A stretch of DNA of 36,883 nt from the NCBI GenBank assembly GCA_900551445.1, contig URWA01000031.1:1-36883 (forward strand). The letters run 5' to 3'. A program made the position numbers and the translations under genes. The number at the start of each line of letters is the position of its first letter. Positions within the stretch are counted from its first letter, which is position 1. Of the stretch, positions 1 through 8,102 are shown one piece after another. Origin of the DNA: an uncultured Bacteroides sp. (lineage in GTDB: Bacteria; Bacteroidota; Bacteroidia; Bacteroidales; Bacteroidaceae). The notes under the pieces were generated by a model that was not told the DNA's origin, did not search any database, and saw only the letters and a program-made list of their open reading frames with translations.

Positions 1-391
1 CAATCGTTGTAGAGTCAAATGCATAAACATGACCGTCAAGTTCGAATATTTTATTTATTCTACGCTTGCGGGCTTCGGCAATCATGAATGTTGCATACTC
101 CTCGAAAATACGGTAATCACGTTGCTCATTAGCCTTACTGAGATTGCTTCGTGTTACAGATTTCCCGATTCCGAAATGGTAGAGTTTCCCAGCGTGTGCT
201 TCCATAGCCACAACCAGATTTCGGAGGCTCTCTCGATTGGATAACTGACCGAACATCATCGTAAGTAGTTGATTCCAACAGGTATAGCTCTTGATGTATT
301 TGTTGCCATTGTATTTCTTCACAATGTATTTGAATTTCTCGTAATCAAGGAATTTAACTAATTGAGAGAAAACGTACTCGTCTTTAAACAT
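1..391 (-). CDS. IS4-family transposase, N-terminal fragment (truncated by window edge)
   Basis: About 130 residues are visible, starting with MFKDEYVFSQLVKFLDYEKF and ending near AFDSTTI. The N-terminal part matches what I know of the DUF4372 domain that precedes the DDE catalytic domain in Bacteroidota IS4 transposases (motifs SYTCWNQLLTMMFGQLSNRE and GKSVTRSNLSKANEQRDYRI). The aspartate in AFDSTTI is likely the first catalytic Asp of the DDE triad; the other two acidic residues lie outside the window. The reading frame is open throughout the visible part, so nothing here shows it to be dead. The ATG at 391 is the only good start, about 110 bases inside the element's end. Confidence 0.85.
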   Translation of the reverse strand, partial: MFKDEYVFSQLVKFLDYEKFKYIVKKYNGNKYIKSYTCWNQLLTMMFGQLSNRESLRNLVVAMEAHAGKLYHFGIGKSVTRSNLSKANEQRDYRIFEEYATFMIAEARKRRINKIFELDGHVYAFDSTTI

Positions 392-503
392 AACGGTCTG
401 ATTTTGACCGCAAAGTCAAATTCAAGTTTCGGGAATCTAAAATTGCCTATAACAAATTGAGTTTCAATAATTTCAAAGAGCTTCTATGATTTTTTAGTGG
501 ACA
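1..503 (-). mobile_element. IS4-family insertion sequence, 5' part only
   Basis: The element runs off the left edge of the window. Its transposase reads leftward, so the end inside the window is the 5' (upstream) end. The putative terminal inverted repeat, TGTCCACTAAAAA read inward, is at 503-491. The same 13 bases begin the fragment at the right edge of the window (36836-36848), which is the main evidence for the boundary. The stretch 392-490 between transposase start and repeat is a short non-coding leader. The target duplication cannot be judged because the other end is outside the window. Confidence 0.75.
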
Positions 504-547
504 CTAATCAAACAGCATATAGATAGACATTAAAATTACGTCCGATT

Positions 548-808
548 CTATATGCTGTTCTTATCACTTAAAGAAGAATCTTTCTTAGAAATACAAATAA
601 AATGAGCAGACGGGAAACTGCGCTCCCTCTTCAAAAAATCAATTCGTTTTCTCACCCCCAGCCAATCCCCGCCTTTATCCGGGTCCCCCACACTTGAGTA
701 TTCCTTCAACTTTCAACCTGGCGATATGCTTCTCCACGGCTTTGGAGATTATGCCTATCCGTCCGGCAAGGAAAGCTGCGCTGAGTGTATAGTTCTTAGG
801 ATACGAGA
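548..808 (-). pseudogene. Remnant of a C-terminal winged-helix domain (RecG-like/AlbA-type ATP-binding regulator), frameshifted
   Basis: Reading leftward from about 808, one frame gives RFSYPKNYTLSAAFLAGRIG, then ISKAVEKHIARLKVEGILK, then a stop. This resembles the C-terminal winged helix of Schlafen/AlbA_2-type ATP-binding proteins, which commonly reads like 'VSxRTIxRxIxxLKexGIlxRxGpdKGGxW'. Deleting one G in the G/C-rich run around 678-690 restores GPDKGGDW and an open frame to a TAG at 548-550. The N-terminal ATP-binding part is missing: only a few bases separate the fragment from the end of the neighbouring CLC gene. I read this as a broken tail left after deletion. The exact parent family is inferred from the short motif only. 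Confidence 0.5.
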
Positions 809-810
809 AC

Positions 811-2091
811 CTAATCTATTGTTGTTCCCTTTTTCGATTTCCAGTAGGCTATGTGCTTCGGACTTCCCACAATCTGCGCCGTATAGATTCCGGTGTGTCC
901 TGAAAACAGATAGGATGCCACACAGGCGACTCCCAAATAGATTCCTGCCTCTACACCAAAAAGTTCAATGCCCATGAAGGTACATGCAATAGGCGTATTC
1001 GTTGCGCCGGCAAATACCGCCACAAAACCGATACCGGCCATGAATGACAACGGCAGCGGTATAACGGCAGACAAGGCACTTCCCAAAGTCGCCCCGACAA
1101 AGAAAAGAGGTGTAACTTCACCCCCTTTGAATCCGACACCGATGGTAAACGTGGTCAATATCAGCTTGAGCAGGAAATCATACCACATCTGGGTTTCAGA
1201 AAAGGAGTTTACAATCACCGGCACACCAAGTCCGATATATTTGGTAGTTCCCATAATCCATACGCATAAGGCGATACATATTCCCCCCAACAGCGGACGA
1301 AACGGTGCATAAGCCACATACTTCTTTGCCGTCCTGCTCCAGAACTCAATGGAACGCGAGAACAGTCTTGCCGTCAGTCCGAAAAAGACACTGGCCAGCA
1401 AAACCCACAGCAGGATATCCACACCCAACCCCGGTACCTGAGTTATGTGGTATACTGTATGTTTGATACCCCATGCATGACAGGCATAATTCGCAAAAAA
1501 TGAAGCCAGGAAAATGGGAAGTATGGCATCATATCTCATTCTGCCTACAATGATTACTTCCAAGGCAAATACGGCTCCTGCGAGGGGAGTCCCGAAAACA
1601 GACGCAAATCCGGCACCAATACCTATTTGTATCATTATCTTTCGGTCGTATGGGTGCATTCGGAAGATACGCGACATGAAGTCCGCAATGGCCCCTCCCA
1701 TCTGCACACCTGTACCTTCACGACCGGCTGAACCACCGAACAAATGGGTCAGCACAGTTCCAATATAGACAAGTGGAGCCATTTTGAACGGGATGATATT
1801 ATGGGCACTGTGTATCTCTTCAATCAGAAAGTTGTTCCCCCTCGCGGCTGTTCCGGCAAAATAATGATAAATCAAACCAATCACCAATCCGGCCAGAGGC
1901 AAAAGACTTATTATCCACAGATGACTCTCTCTGTAATCCGTAGCCCAATTCAGTGAAGACAGCAATAATGCCGAAGCGGAGCCTATCAATGCCCCGGCCA
2001 CCGCAGTAATCAGTATCCACTTAAGAATATACCCGAAAATAACCTGTTCGAACCTCACCCGGTAAATGTAGCTTTTAATTTTCTCTTTCAT
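811..2091 (-). CDS. CLC-family anion/proton antiporter, CLC-F (fluoride) type
   Basis: This is a 426-residue membrane protein with about ten hydrophobic segments, normal for a bacterial CLC. The extracellular-gate motif is GREGT (E125) instead of GREGP, helix N reads GGEVTP (residues 323-328) instead of GGIFAP, and the position of the proton glutamate after E178 is Val (FALEVI). The GSGIP-like segment reads ARGNN. From known work on CLC-F fluoride/proton antiporters, the GREGT and GGEVTP features fit that subgroup better than chloride transporters. Expected role: export of toxic fluoride at the inner membrane. The start was moved to MKEKIKSYIY because the upstream 31 codons are low-complexity Phe/Leu/Tyr; the promoter lies farther upstream. 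No fluoride-type riboswitch was recognised in the leader. It stands alone on the minus strand. Confidence 0.82.
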   Translation of the reverse strand: MKEKIKSYIYRVRFEQVIFGYILKWILITAVAGALIGSASALLLSSLNWATDYRESHLWIISLLPLAGLVIGLIYHYFAGTAARGNNFLIEEIHSAHNIIPFKMAPLVYIGTVLTHLFGGSAGREGTGVQMGGAIADFMSRIFRMHPYDRKIMIQIGIGAGFASVFGTPLAGAVFALEVIIVGRMRYDAILPIFLASFFANYACHAWGIKHTVYHITQVPGLGVDILLWVLLASVFFGLTARLFSRSIEFWSRTAKKYVAYAPFRPLLGGICIALCVWIMGTTKYIGLGVPVIVNSFSETQMWYDFLLKLILTTFTIGVGFKGGEVTPLFFVGATLGSALSAVIPLPLSFMAGIGFVAVFAGATNTPIACTFMGIELFGVEAGIYLGVACVASYLFSGHTGIYTAQIVGSPKHIAYWKSKKGTTID

Positions 2092-2263
2092 ATATCTGTC
2101 AAACAATAAAAACAAGTCAAAAGAGAGGAACAATGACAGATAATGACGGAAGAACACGCAATAATTCCTGCCAATTCTCGTCAAAGAACCAACTCACACA
2201 GGAACTATCAGCTTTTCAGCGGTTTATAACAGGGAAGTCCCATTCCCTTTCTCTAAGAGAGCG

Positions 2264-2295
2264 CAAAAGTAGCATTTTTCCATACGTCTTGCAAA
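2264..2295 (-). promoter_or_regulatory. Bacteroidota sigma-ABfr promoter for the CLC gene
   Basis: On the minus strand, TTTG (2295-2292) is followed after exactly 20 bases by TACTTTTG (2271-2264). This matches the known Bacteroides consensus TTTG-N19-21-TAnnTTTG in full. It implies a leader of roughly 165 bases before the ATG at 2091. The intergenic stretch 2092-2425 holds this promoter; I see no terminator or RNA gene in the rest. Confidence 0.75.
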
Positions 2296-2425
2296 CATTG
2301 TTCCCCGAAATTGCTACAATTTGTTCTCTAACGTGAATGTCAGACTCAGAAAAACCGCTCATAGAAGTCCACCCAGACTCCATTCAAGGGGAAATATGCT
2401 TTGGGCACTCCATCCCCTCCATATA

Positions 2426-4315
2426 TCACCCAATATTAATCCCATAAGCCTCATCCACGCCCTCGATGCTGCCGATGAGGGTGATGACATTATCCAGTTC
2501 GTTTCTGGAATGTACCTTGAAATCCACGTAACACTCCACAATGCGGTCTATCGTTTCGGTGTGCAGGCAATCGATTGAAAGCCGGAGCTTATCCGTAATG
2601 CACTCCACCACATCGCTGAGAATATGATACCGGTCTACCCCTCGAATCTGAATGCGTACAGGATACAAGAACTGATTATCGGCTTCGAAGCTGACAGCCA
2701 CGATGGAGTCACCTTGCCGGGAAGCCTGCCGGATGGCAGCCGCACAATTCCGGGTATGCAGGGTAATCTTCCCGCTTTCATCTTTAAAGCCAATCACTTC
2801 ATCCCCCGGCAACGGATGGCAACAAGCACATCGGATGTATTTCAAGACTGGCTGGTCATGAAAGAACTGACGCAGATACCGTTTCGCCTTGTAAGTCTTG
2901 ACACAATCCAGCCAGTCCTTGTCGGGTGTGGACTGGGAATCTGTCCCTATCTCCACACAATCACCACGATGCAGTTCCGTCTTTACAGACGACAACTTCC
3001 CGTTGATTCTGGCATACATCGCCTGGTCACCTGCCTGACCTTCCACCTCGTAGGCAAAATCGAGGGCAGTAGCCCCTTTCGGAAGAATGATTCCTTTTCC
3101 TTCGGTAGTGAACACCATGATGTCATCATTATAGAAAGAAGAAGTCACCCCGTCCATGTAATCCATCTCGTCGTTATAGGCCACATCCTGAAGCACGGAC
3201 TTGAACTTATCCAGCCAGGCTTTCAAGTTCGATTCGGTACGTTCTGCAGCACAACCCAGCCGGGAGTTGCGGACCATTCGCTCGGAGGAAATATGAATTT
3301 CTTCCCAGCTCCCGTTCTCGCACAACAGCTTCAGGTGGAAACTTTGGTAACCATTCTCCTTGGGAGCGTTGATGTAGTTGGACACACTACCCGGCTTTTC
3401 CTTAAAATGATCGGTCAGTACGGAATAGATTTGCAGGCTGATTTTCTTCTCCTCCTGCACATCCGTAGCCTCATAGATGATACGCACATAGTGTTTGCCG
3501 TCGACATGCTGGAAGTCACATTCCATGCTGTTCATTTTCCGCCAGATATTATAAGGCATACGGTACCGGATTTCGGTTCGGGCTTGAATGTGATTTTCCT
3601 TCAAAAAGGCCTCCATCTTGCGCAGGAAGCTATTGATGCGATCCTCATTGTCGATTTTCTCTTTTTCAATGAGTTCTTTCAGCAGATAATACTCTCTCGG
3701 ACACCGGAACCGGAAAGAAAGATTCTCCAGTTCGGTCTTTACATGATACATGCCCAGACGGTTGGCCAACGGGGCATAGAAATAGTCCGTTTCTCCGGCG
3801 ATTTTCATCTGCTTGTCCGGACGCATGCTTTCCAGGGTACGCATATTGTGCAGACGGTCGGCCAGCTTGATCAGAATGGCCCGCACATCAAACCGCACGG
3901 AAGCCAAAATCTGCCGGTAGTTGTCTATCTGCTGCGACTGGTCGTACTCTGCCTTCTTCTGTTTGGTGACCACGCCTACCAGAAAAGCCACATCGTCACC
4001 AAACCGTTCCCGGATGTCATCCAGGGTGTAGGGGGTATCTTCCACCACATCATGCAGGAAAGCCGCCATAATCGGATTGGCTCCCAGTTCAAACTCTTCG
4101 GCCACAATGCGGGCCACGGCTATGGGATGAATGATGTACGGTTCCCCGCTTTTTCGTTTCTGCCCTTTATGGGCTTCTTTAGCCAGCTGGTATGCAGCCA
4201 CGATGCGCTTCATCTTTTCAGGCGACATTCTGGACTCCAGATTCGAAAAGAGTCCCTGTACCGACTGGTCCAATGCATCTGCATTTACTTCCATATTCCC
4301 ATTGTTTTTCACCAT
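2426..4315 (-). CDS. RelA/SpoT family protein, probable (p)ppGpp hydrolase with degenerate synthetase domain
   Basis: This 629-residue RSH protein has the family's usual order. The HD hydrolase domain (about 40-180) keeps H63, HDVVED (88-93) and D153 in KLADRLHNMRT, so it should degrade (p)ppGpp. The synthetase domain (about 235-365) has lost key residues: the RxKxxYSI motif reads RYRMPYNI, the conserved Asp before the AIR strand is not visible (GKHYVRII), and the EVQIRT motif reads EEIHISS. NGYQSFH (321-327) is kept. A TGS domain (about 398-460), a Cys-rich RIS/zinc-finger-like motif CACCHPLPGDE (496-506) and a C-terminal ACT domain (about 550-629) follow. A SpoT-like hydrolase or regulator of the stringent response in the cytoplasm is inferred. 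MEVNADALDQ, seven codons in, is an alternative start. Confidence 0.85.
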   Translation of the reverse strand: MVKNNGNMEVNADALDQSVQGLFSNLESRMSPEKMKRIVAAYQLAKEAHKGQKRKSGEPYIIHPIAVARIVAEEFELGANPIMAAFLHDVVEDTPYTLDDIRERFGDDVAFLVGVVTKQKKAEYDQSQQIDNYRQILASVRFDVRAILIKLADRLHNMRTLESMRPDKQMKIAGETDYFYAPLANRLGMYHVKTELENLSFRFRCPREYYLLKELIEKEKIDNEDRINSFLRKMEAFLKENHIQARTEIRYRMPYNIWRKMNSMECDFQHVDGKHYVRIIYEATDVQEEKKISLQIYSVLTDHFKEKPGSVSNYINAPKENGYQSFHLKLLCENGSWEEIHISSERMVRNSRLGCAAERTESNLKAWLDKFKSVLQDVAYNDEMDYMDGVTSSFYNDDIMVFTTEGKGIILPKGATALDFAYEVEGQAGDQAMYARINGKLSSVKTELHRGDCVEIGTDSQSTPDKDWLDCVKTYKAKRYLRQFFHDQPVLKYIRCACCHPLPGDEVIGFKDESGKITLHTRNCAAAIRQASRQGDSIVAVSFEADNQFLYPVRIQIRGVDRYHILSDVVECITDKLRLSIDCLHTETIDRIVECYVDFKVHSRNELDNVITLIGSIEGVDEAYGINIG

Positions 4316-4454
4316 ATTCTATCCCTCCATTTGCTCTGTCATCTTGCTGAGATACACCTCACTTTTACTCGACTGTCCTTTTCCCCCGCAAACCACAGTC
4401 CTGCCTCGTAGCTATCGCATATCATCCTTTAAATCCTCAAACTCCTTGTTTCCA

Positions 4455-4462
4455 CAAAGATA
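4455..4462 (-). promoter_or_regulatory. Putative -7 box of the RelA/SpoT gene
   Basis: The minus strand reads TATCTTTG, a full match to the Bacteroidota -7 box TAnnTTTG, about 140 bases before the ATG. A TTTG lies 17 bases upstream, slightly closer than the usual 19-21, and sits in the T-tract of the dpp4 terminator hairpin. The stretch 4316-4511 holds only this promoter and the terminator. Confidence 0.5.
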
Positions 4463-4470
4463 CGAATTAT

Positions 4471-4505
4471 TTTTACACAAAAAGGCCGGCACACAGCCAG
4501 CCTTT
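4471..4505 (-). terminator. Rho-independent terminator of the dipeptidyl peptidase gene
   Basis: On the minus strand AAAGGCTGGC (4505-4496) pairs with GCCGGCCTTT (4490-4481) over ten bases with one G-U pair and a 5-base loop. The descending arm runs into TTT TTG. It starts about 6 bases after the TAA of the gene at 4512. Confidence 0.7.
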
Positions 4506-4511
4506 CATGAT

Positions 4512-6746
4512 TTATTTTCCTCCTGCCGGAAGATTCTTCAGGAAATAATCTGTCATCGACTTCCGTAGGTGATAGGTAGTGCCTTCCCGCTCGTTGATGG
4601 CATGCGAGCGCATCGGATAAGACAGCTGATAGAACACCTTGCCGTGTTTCGCCAGCTCGTTGACCAGCATCTCACAGTTCTGATAGTGTACATTGTCGTC
4701 GCCGGTGCCGTGAATGAGGAGCAGGTTTCCTTTCAAGCCTTCCACATACGAGATGGGCGAACCTTTGCGATAGCCTTCCGGATTGGCCTGCGGCGTATTC
4801 ATGTAGCGTTCCTGATAAATGGTGTCGTACAACCGCTGGTCGGCTACAAATGCAATGGCAATGCCTGTACGGAACACATCCGGATAGCGGAACATGCAGT
4901 TAAGGGTCTGGCTTCCTCCCCCGCTCCAGCCTGTGATGCCGATGCGGGAAGTATCGATGAACGGATACTGACGGGCCAAATCGAGGATTCCCTGTGCCTG
5001 ATCCTGTGAGGCAAAGGTACCCACCTCTCCGTAGATGCATTTGCGCCATTCCCGTCCGCGAGGGGCAGCGGCTCCGCGGTTATCAATGCTGATGACGATA
5101 TAACCCTGGTTGGCCAGGAACTGGTGCCACATATCACCTCCCTGCCATACGTCCTGCACGGTCGAACTGGCCGGTTCACCATACACGTCGATGATGACCG
5201 GATATTTCTTTGCCGGATCGAAATCTACCGGCTTGATCATGAAGGCATCCAATACCAAGTCGCCGGAATGTGTCTTGACAAATTCCTTCGGGCGGAGCTG
5301 CAGCTGCTGATACTGTGCCTGTGCTTCCTTGTTCTCTTCAATGACCGACAAGGTCTTGTGCGACGGCAAGGCCACCATCTCTATCCGCGGAGGAGTGACG
5401 GCATTACTGAAAGTATGCACGGCGTACTTCCCGTCGGGAGAGATATTGTATCGGTGCTGGCCCTGTTCGTTCAGCGGAGAAAGACGTTTCACCTCTCCCT
5501 TGCCAAACAGATTGGCTGAGTACAGATAACGCTGGGTATAGTTGTCCGGCGAGGCGATGAAATACACCAGTCCTTTTTTCAGGTCCATGCCCACCTGCTC
5601 AATCAAATCGAAATTGCCCTTCGTGATGGGCTGGATATCTTTTCCGTCACGGCTCACCCGGTAAAGGTGCCGCCATCCATCCCGTTCACTCTGCCACGTA
5701 AAATACGTATTGTGCTTCAGCCAGGTCACCTGGTCGTTGGTTTCCACCCAGGCTGCATCCGTCTCGGTCAGAATATTTTTCGGCGCACCGCCTCCGATGT
5801 TCGCAATCCATACCTTGTTCGTATTCTGCGGACGGTTCATCTGCTGAATAAACAGGTCGTTGCTTTCCGGAATAAAGTCCATCCGCATGATGTAATTCTG
5901 ACGGGGGTTACCCGGCAGGTCAATCCAAGTGGTCTTGCCTCCGACAGCTGCCACATAGCCCACCTTCACGGCTGAATTGGTAGTTCCAGCCTTCGGATAA
6001 GGGAAGCGGATGATTTTCGGGTACAGAGAATCGACGTTGTTGATGATATCAAACCAGCCGGTGCCTTCCGTATCGCTCTGCCAATAGGCGATGTATTTGC
6101 CGTCGGGGCTCCAGCGGAAGCCGTCCCGGCAGAAGAATTCCTCCTCATACACCCAGTCGAAGGTTCCATTCACAATCGTACTGCTTCCGTCGTGTGTCAG
6201 CTGGGTGATTTTCCCATCGGCCACATTCTCCACATAAATGTTGTTCCCGCTCACGTAGGCCACCCGTGTCCCGTCGGGCGAAAACTTGGCAAACATCAGG
6301 CTGCTTTCCGGGAAATCTTTTCCCAGCTGCCTCAACCGACCCGTTTCCCGGTCGAGTACCCAGTAGTCGCCGCGTGTATCGTAACGCCATACCCGCCTGG
6401 TATTTGTATAGACCAAGACCTGCTTGCGCGAAGCATCAAAGCTGAAACTCCTGACCGACAGGGTATCGGAAGTGCCCGGTTTGACAAACTGAGCAGCCGG
6501 TATCAGCACTTCCCGTTTGCCCTTTCCGGAGGCATCGTACGACACGATGTCGTATCCGCCTGCGGGGTTCTTTTCTTTTTTCGAATACTTGCCTCCATCG
6601 GAAAGCCAGTTTACCTGACTTCCTCCTTTCGTGACCACCAGTCCTCCGTTCACCACCTCTTCCAGCGTGGGGATATGCTGTGCATATACCGAAAGGGAAG
6701 AAAGGCAACAAGCTATCAAAATCGACTTTCTGATATTCATTTGCAT
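4512..6746 (-). CDS. Dipeptidyl peptidase IV (peptidase family S9B), secreted
   Basis: The 744-residue length is normal for bacterial DPP-IV. A signal peptide (MNIRKSILIACCLSSLSVYA, cut near AQ) sends it to the periplasm or outer surface. The N-terminal beta-propeller carries DWVYEEEFF, whose Glu pair binds the substrate's free N-terminus in this family. The C-terminal alpha/beta-hydrolase domain has the nucleophile motif GWSGGG (near residue 608; GWSYGG is the usual form), the Asp in GTGDDNVHYQN (near 682) and the His in MRSHAIN (near 713). It should release X-Pro or X-Ala dipeptides from peptide N-termini. MNIRKS, two codons in, is an equally good start. It is a single gene with its own terminator; array 1 of 22-bp repeats lies just upstream, between it and the fucose operon. 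Confidence 0.92.
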   Translation of the reverse strand: MQMNIRKSILIACCLSSLSVYAQHIPTLEEVVNGGLVVTKGGSQVNWLSDGGKYSKKEKNPAGGYDIVSYDASGKGKREVLIPAAQFVKPGTSDTLSVRSFSFDASRKQVLVYTNTRRVWRYDTRGDYWVLDRETGRLRQLGKDFPESSLMFAKFSPDGTRVAYVSGNNIYVENVADGKITQLTHDGSSTIVNGTFDWVYEEEFFCRDGFRWSPDGKYIAYWQSDTEGTGWFDIINNVDSLYPKIIRFPYPKAGTTNSAVKVGYVAAVGGKTTWIDLPGNPRQNYIMRMDFIPESNDLFIQQMNRPQNTNKVWIANIGGGAPKNILTETDAAWVETNDQVTWLKHNTYFTWQSERDGWRHLYRVSRDGKDIQPITKGNFDLIEQVGMDLKKGLVYFIASPDNYTQRYLYSANLFGKGEVKRLSPLNEQGQHRYNISPDGKYAVHTFSNAVTPPRIEMVALPSHKTLSVIEENKEAQAQYQQLQLRPKEFVKTHSGDLVLDAFMIKPVDFDPAKKYPVIIDVYGEPASSTVQDVWQGGDMWHQFLANQGYIVISIDNRGAAAPRGREWRKCIYGEVGTFASQDQAQGILDLARQYPFIDTSRIGITGWSGGGSQTLNCMFRYPDVFRTGIAIAFVADQRLYDTIYQERYMNTPQANPEGYRKGSPISYVEGLKGNLLLIHGTGDDNVHYQNCEMLVNELAKHGKVFYQLSYPMRSHAINEREGTTYHLRKSMTDYFLKNLPAGGK

Positions 6747-6836
6747 ACTAATTTTAGTGTTTTCAAGAAATAATGCCTATTTCCCCGATAAAAATACAAC
6801 ATTTTTCACATAAACAGGCAAAATCCGGACATAAAA

Positions 6837-6940
6837 AAACGCACTTGCGTTTCAACCTAAACGCAAGTACGTTTTCCACAAAACTCTTTGACGTTTTCAT
6901 TGAAACGCCTTTACGTTTTCCTCCAAACGCAAAGGCGTTT
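6837..6940. repeat. Array 1: five 16-bp palindromic units at an exact 22-bp period
   Basis: Units start at 6837, 6859, 6881, 6903 and 6925, always 22 bases apart. Each is 16 bp with flanks AAAC and GTTT and a variable core: GCACTTGC, GCAAGTAC, TCTTTGAC, GCCTTTAC, GCAAAGGC. The 6-base spacers (caacct, tccaca, tcattg, tcctcc) are unrelated. Each unit is near-palindromic, and units 1/2 and 4/5 are reverse complements of each other with one mismatch, so adjacent units could also pair as 16-bp hairpins with 6-base loops. The array lies between the 3' end of the zinc dehydrogenase and the 5' end of dpp4. A sister array is at 22462-22587. I do not recognise this as a named family. Confidence 0.93.
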
Positions 6941-6972
6941 TTCCACGGGGCTTTTCCGACCCAAAATTTTCC

Positions 6973-7989
6973 TTAAAATTTCACCAGAATACGGAACACT
7001 TTTCCCGGATGAGCAGCCCATTCAGCCATGGCTTCCGCAGCTCCCTCGGGAGCTACGATGCGGGAGATAAGTTCCTCCGTCGGACAGTGGCCGGCCTTCA
7101 TGTAGTGAATCACGGCACGGAAATCGGCCGGCAATGCGTTACGCGAACCCCGAATGTCCAGCTCTTTCTGCACGAAATATTTTGTCTGGAACTCTACCCC
7201 GCTCTTGGCGTAACCGATGCATACCACGCGACCGGTAAAGCCCACTTCGTCGACCGCCATCACATAAGTGGCCGGACTGCCCACGGCTTCTATCACCACG
7301 TCGGCACCCATGCCGCCGGAATACTCCTGCACCCGCTCATGCACGTTCTCTGTCTGTGAGTTGATGACATACGTGCCACCCATTCTGCGGGCCAAGGCCA
7401 GTTTCTCGTCGTCCAAATCGACGGCAATCACCGTCGCGCCGCGCAAGGCCGCACGTACGATGGCCCCCATACCGACCATTCCGCAACCGATGACCATCAC
7501 CAGTTCGTTGTCGACCACCTGTCCGCGCGACACGGCATGGAAGCCTACGCTCATCGGCTCAATCAGGGCACAATCGCGGGCAGAAATACCTTCCGCCGGA
7601 ATCACCTTGTTCCAGGGAAGTACGGCATATTCGCACATCACTCCCTTACGCTGCACACCGAGGGTTTCATTATGCTCGCAAGCGTTCACCCGTCCGTTCC
7701 GGCATGAAGCACACTTGCCGCAATTCGTGTAAGGATTCAGCGTCACACTCATGCCTTTCTGGAAACTGTCGGGTACGCCCGCCCCTACCGCTTCTATCAC
7801 GGCACCGACTTCGTGTCCCGGAATGACCGGCATCTTCACCATCGGGTTCCGCCCGAGATACGTATTCAAATCGGAACCACAAAAACCTACATACTCAATC
7901 TTTACCAATATCTCCCCTTCGTGCAGTGCGGGCTTTTCAATCTCCACGACTGCCATTTGCTGGGGAGCTGCAATTTGAACAGCTTTCAT
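6973..7989 (-). CDS. Zinc-dependent medium-chain dehydrogenase, L-galactonate 5-dehydrogenase (LgoD)-like
   Basis: This 338-residue MDR-family enzyme has the catalytic zinc ligands C37 (GFCGSD) and H59/E60 (PGHEVG), four structural-zinc cysteines (C90, C93, C96, C104 in CGKCASCRNGRVNAC) and a Rossmann motif GCGMVGMGA near 168. The segment GSRNALPADF near 280 resembles E. coli LgoD/YjjN (GSRNATPEDF as I recall it), which oxidises C5 of L-galactonate. L-fuconate is 6-deoxy-L-galactonate, so oxidation of L-fuconate is a reasonable guess from the neighbours; sorbitol- or threonine-type substrates are alternatives. It is the last gene of the five-gene operon, separated from the amidohydrolase by 113 bases that contain a 7-bp hairpin (8027-8058). 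AAGGAA precedes the ATG. Confidence 0.82.
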   Translation of the reverse strand: MKAVQIAAPQQMAVVEIEKPALHEGEILVKIEYVGFCGSDLNTYLGRNPMVKMPVIPGHEVGAVIEAVGAGVPDSFQKGMSVTLNPYTNCGKCASCRNGRVNACEHNETLGVQRKGVMCEYAVLPWNKVIPAEGISARDCALIEPMSVGFHAVSRGQVVDNELVMVIGCGMVGMGAIVRAALRGATVIAVDLDDEKLALARRMGGTYVINSQTENVHERVQEYSGGMGADVVIEAVGSPATYVMAVDEVGFTGRVVCIGYAKSGVEFQTKYFVQKELDIRGSRNALPADFRAVIHYMKAGHCPTEELISRIVAPEGAAEAMAEWAAHPGKVFRILVKF

Positions 7990-8102
7990 TTCCTTCGTAT
8001 TTTTTTATTCTACATTTTTAATCCAACATCCGCCGTAATAAGTACAGCACTGCGGATGACACTCAAATAACGCTTGTTTTTCACCGCATCCTGCTTTTTC
8101 GC

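Noticed and set aside
2092..2330. Fluoride (crcB-type) riboswitch before the CLC gene
   Set aside because: I looked for the conserved pseudoknot segments in the leader and found none, although the leader is about 165 bases long.
2624..4411. Long open frame on the plus strand opposite the RelA/SpoT gene
   Set aside because: It is antisense to a gene with clear HD, TGS and ACT domains, has no recognisable family motifs, and arises from codon bias of the real gene.
6837..6940. CRISPR-like array
   Set aside because: Units are 16 bp with variable cores, spacers are only 6 bases, and no cas gene is in the window.
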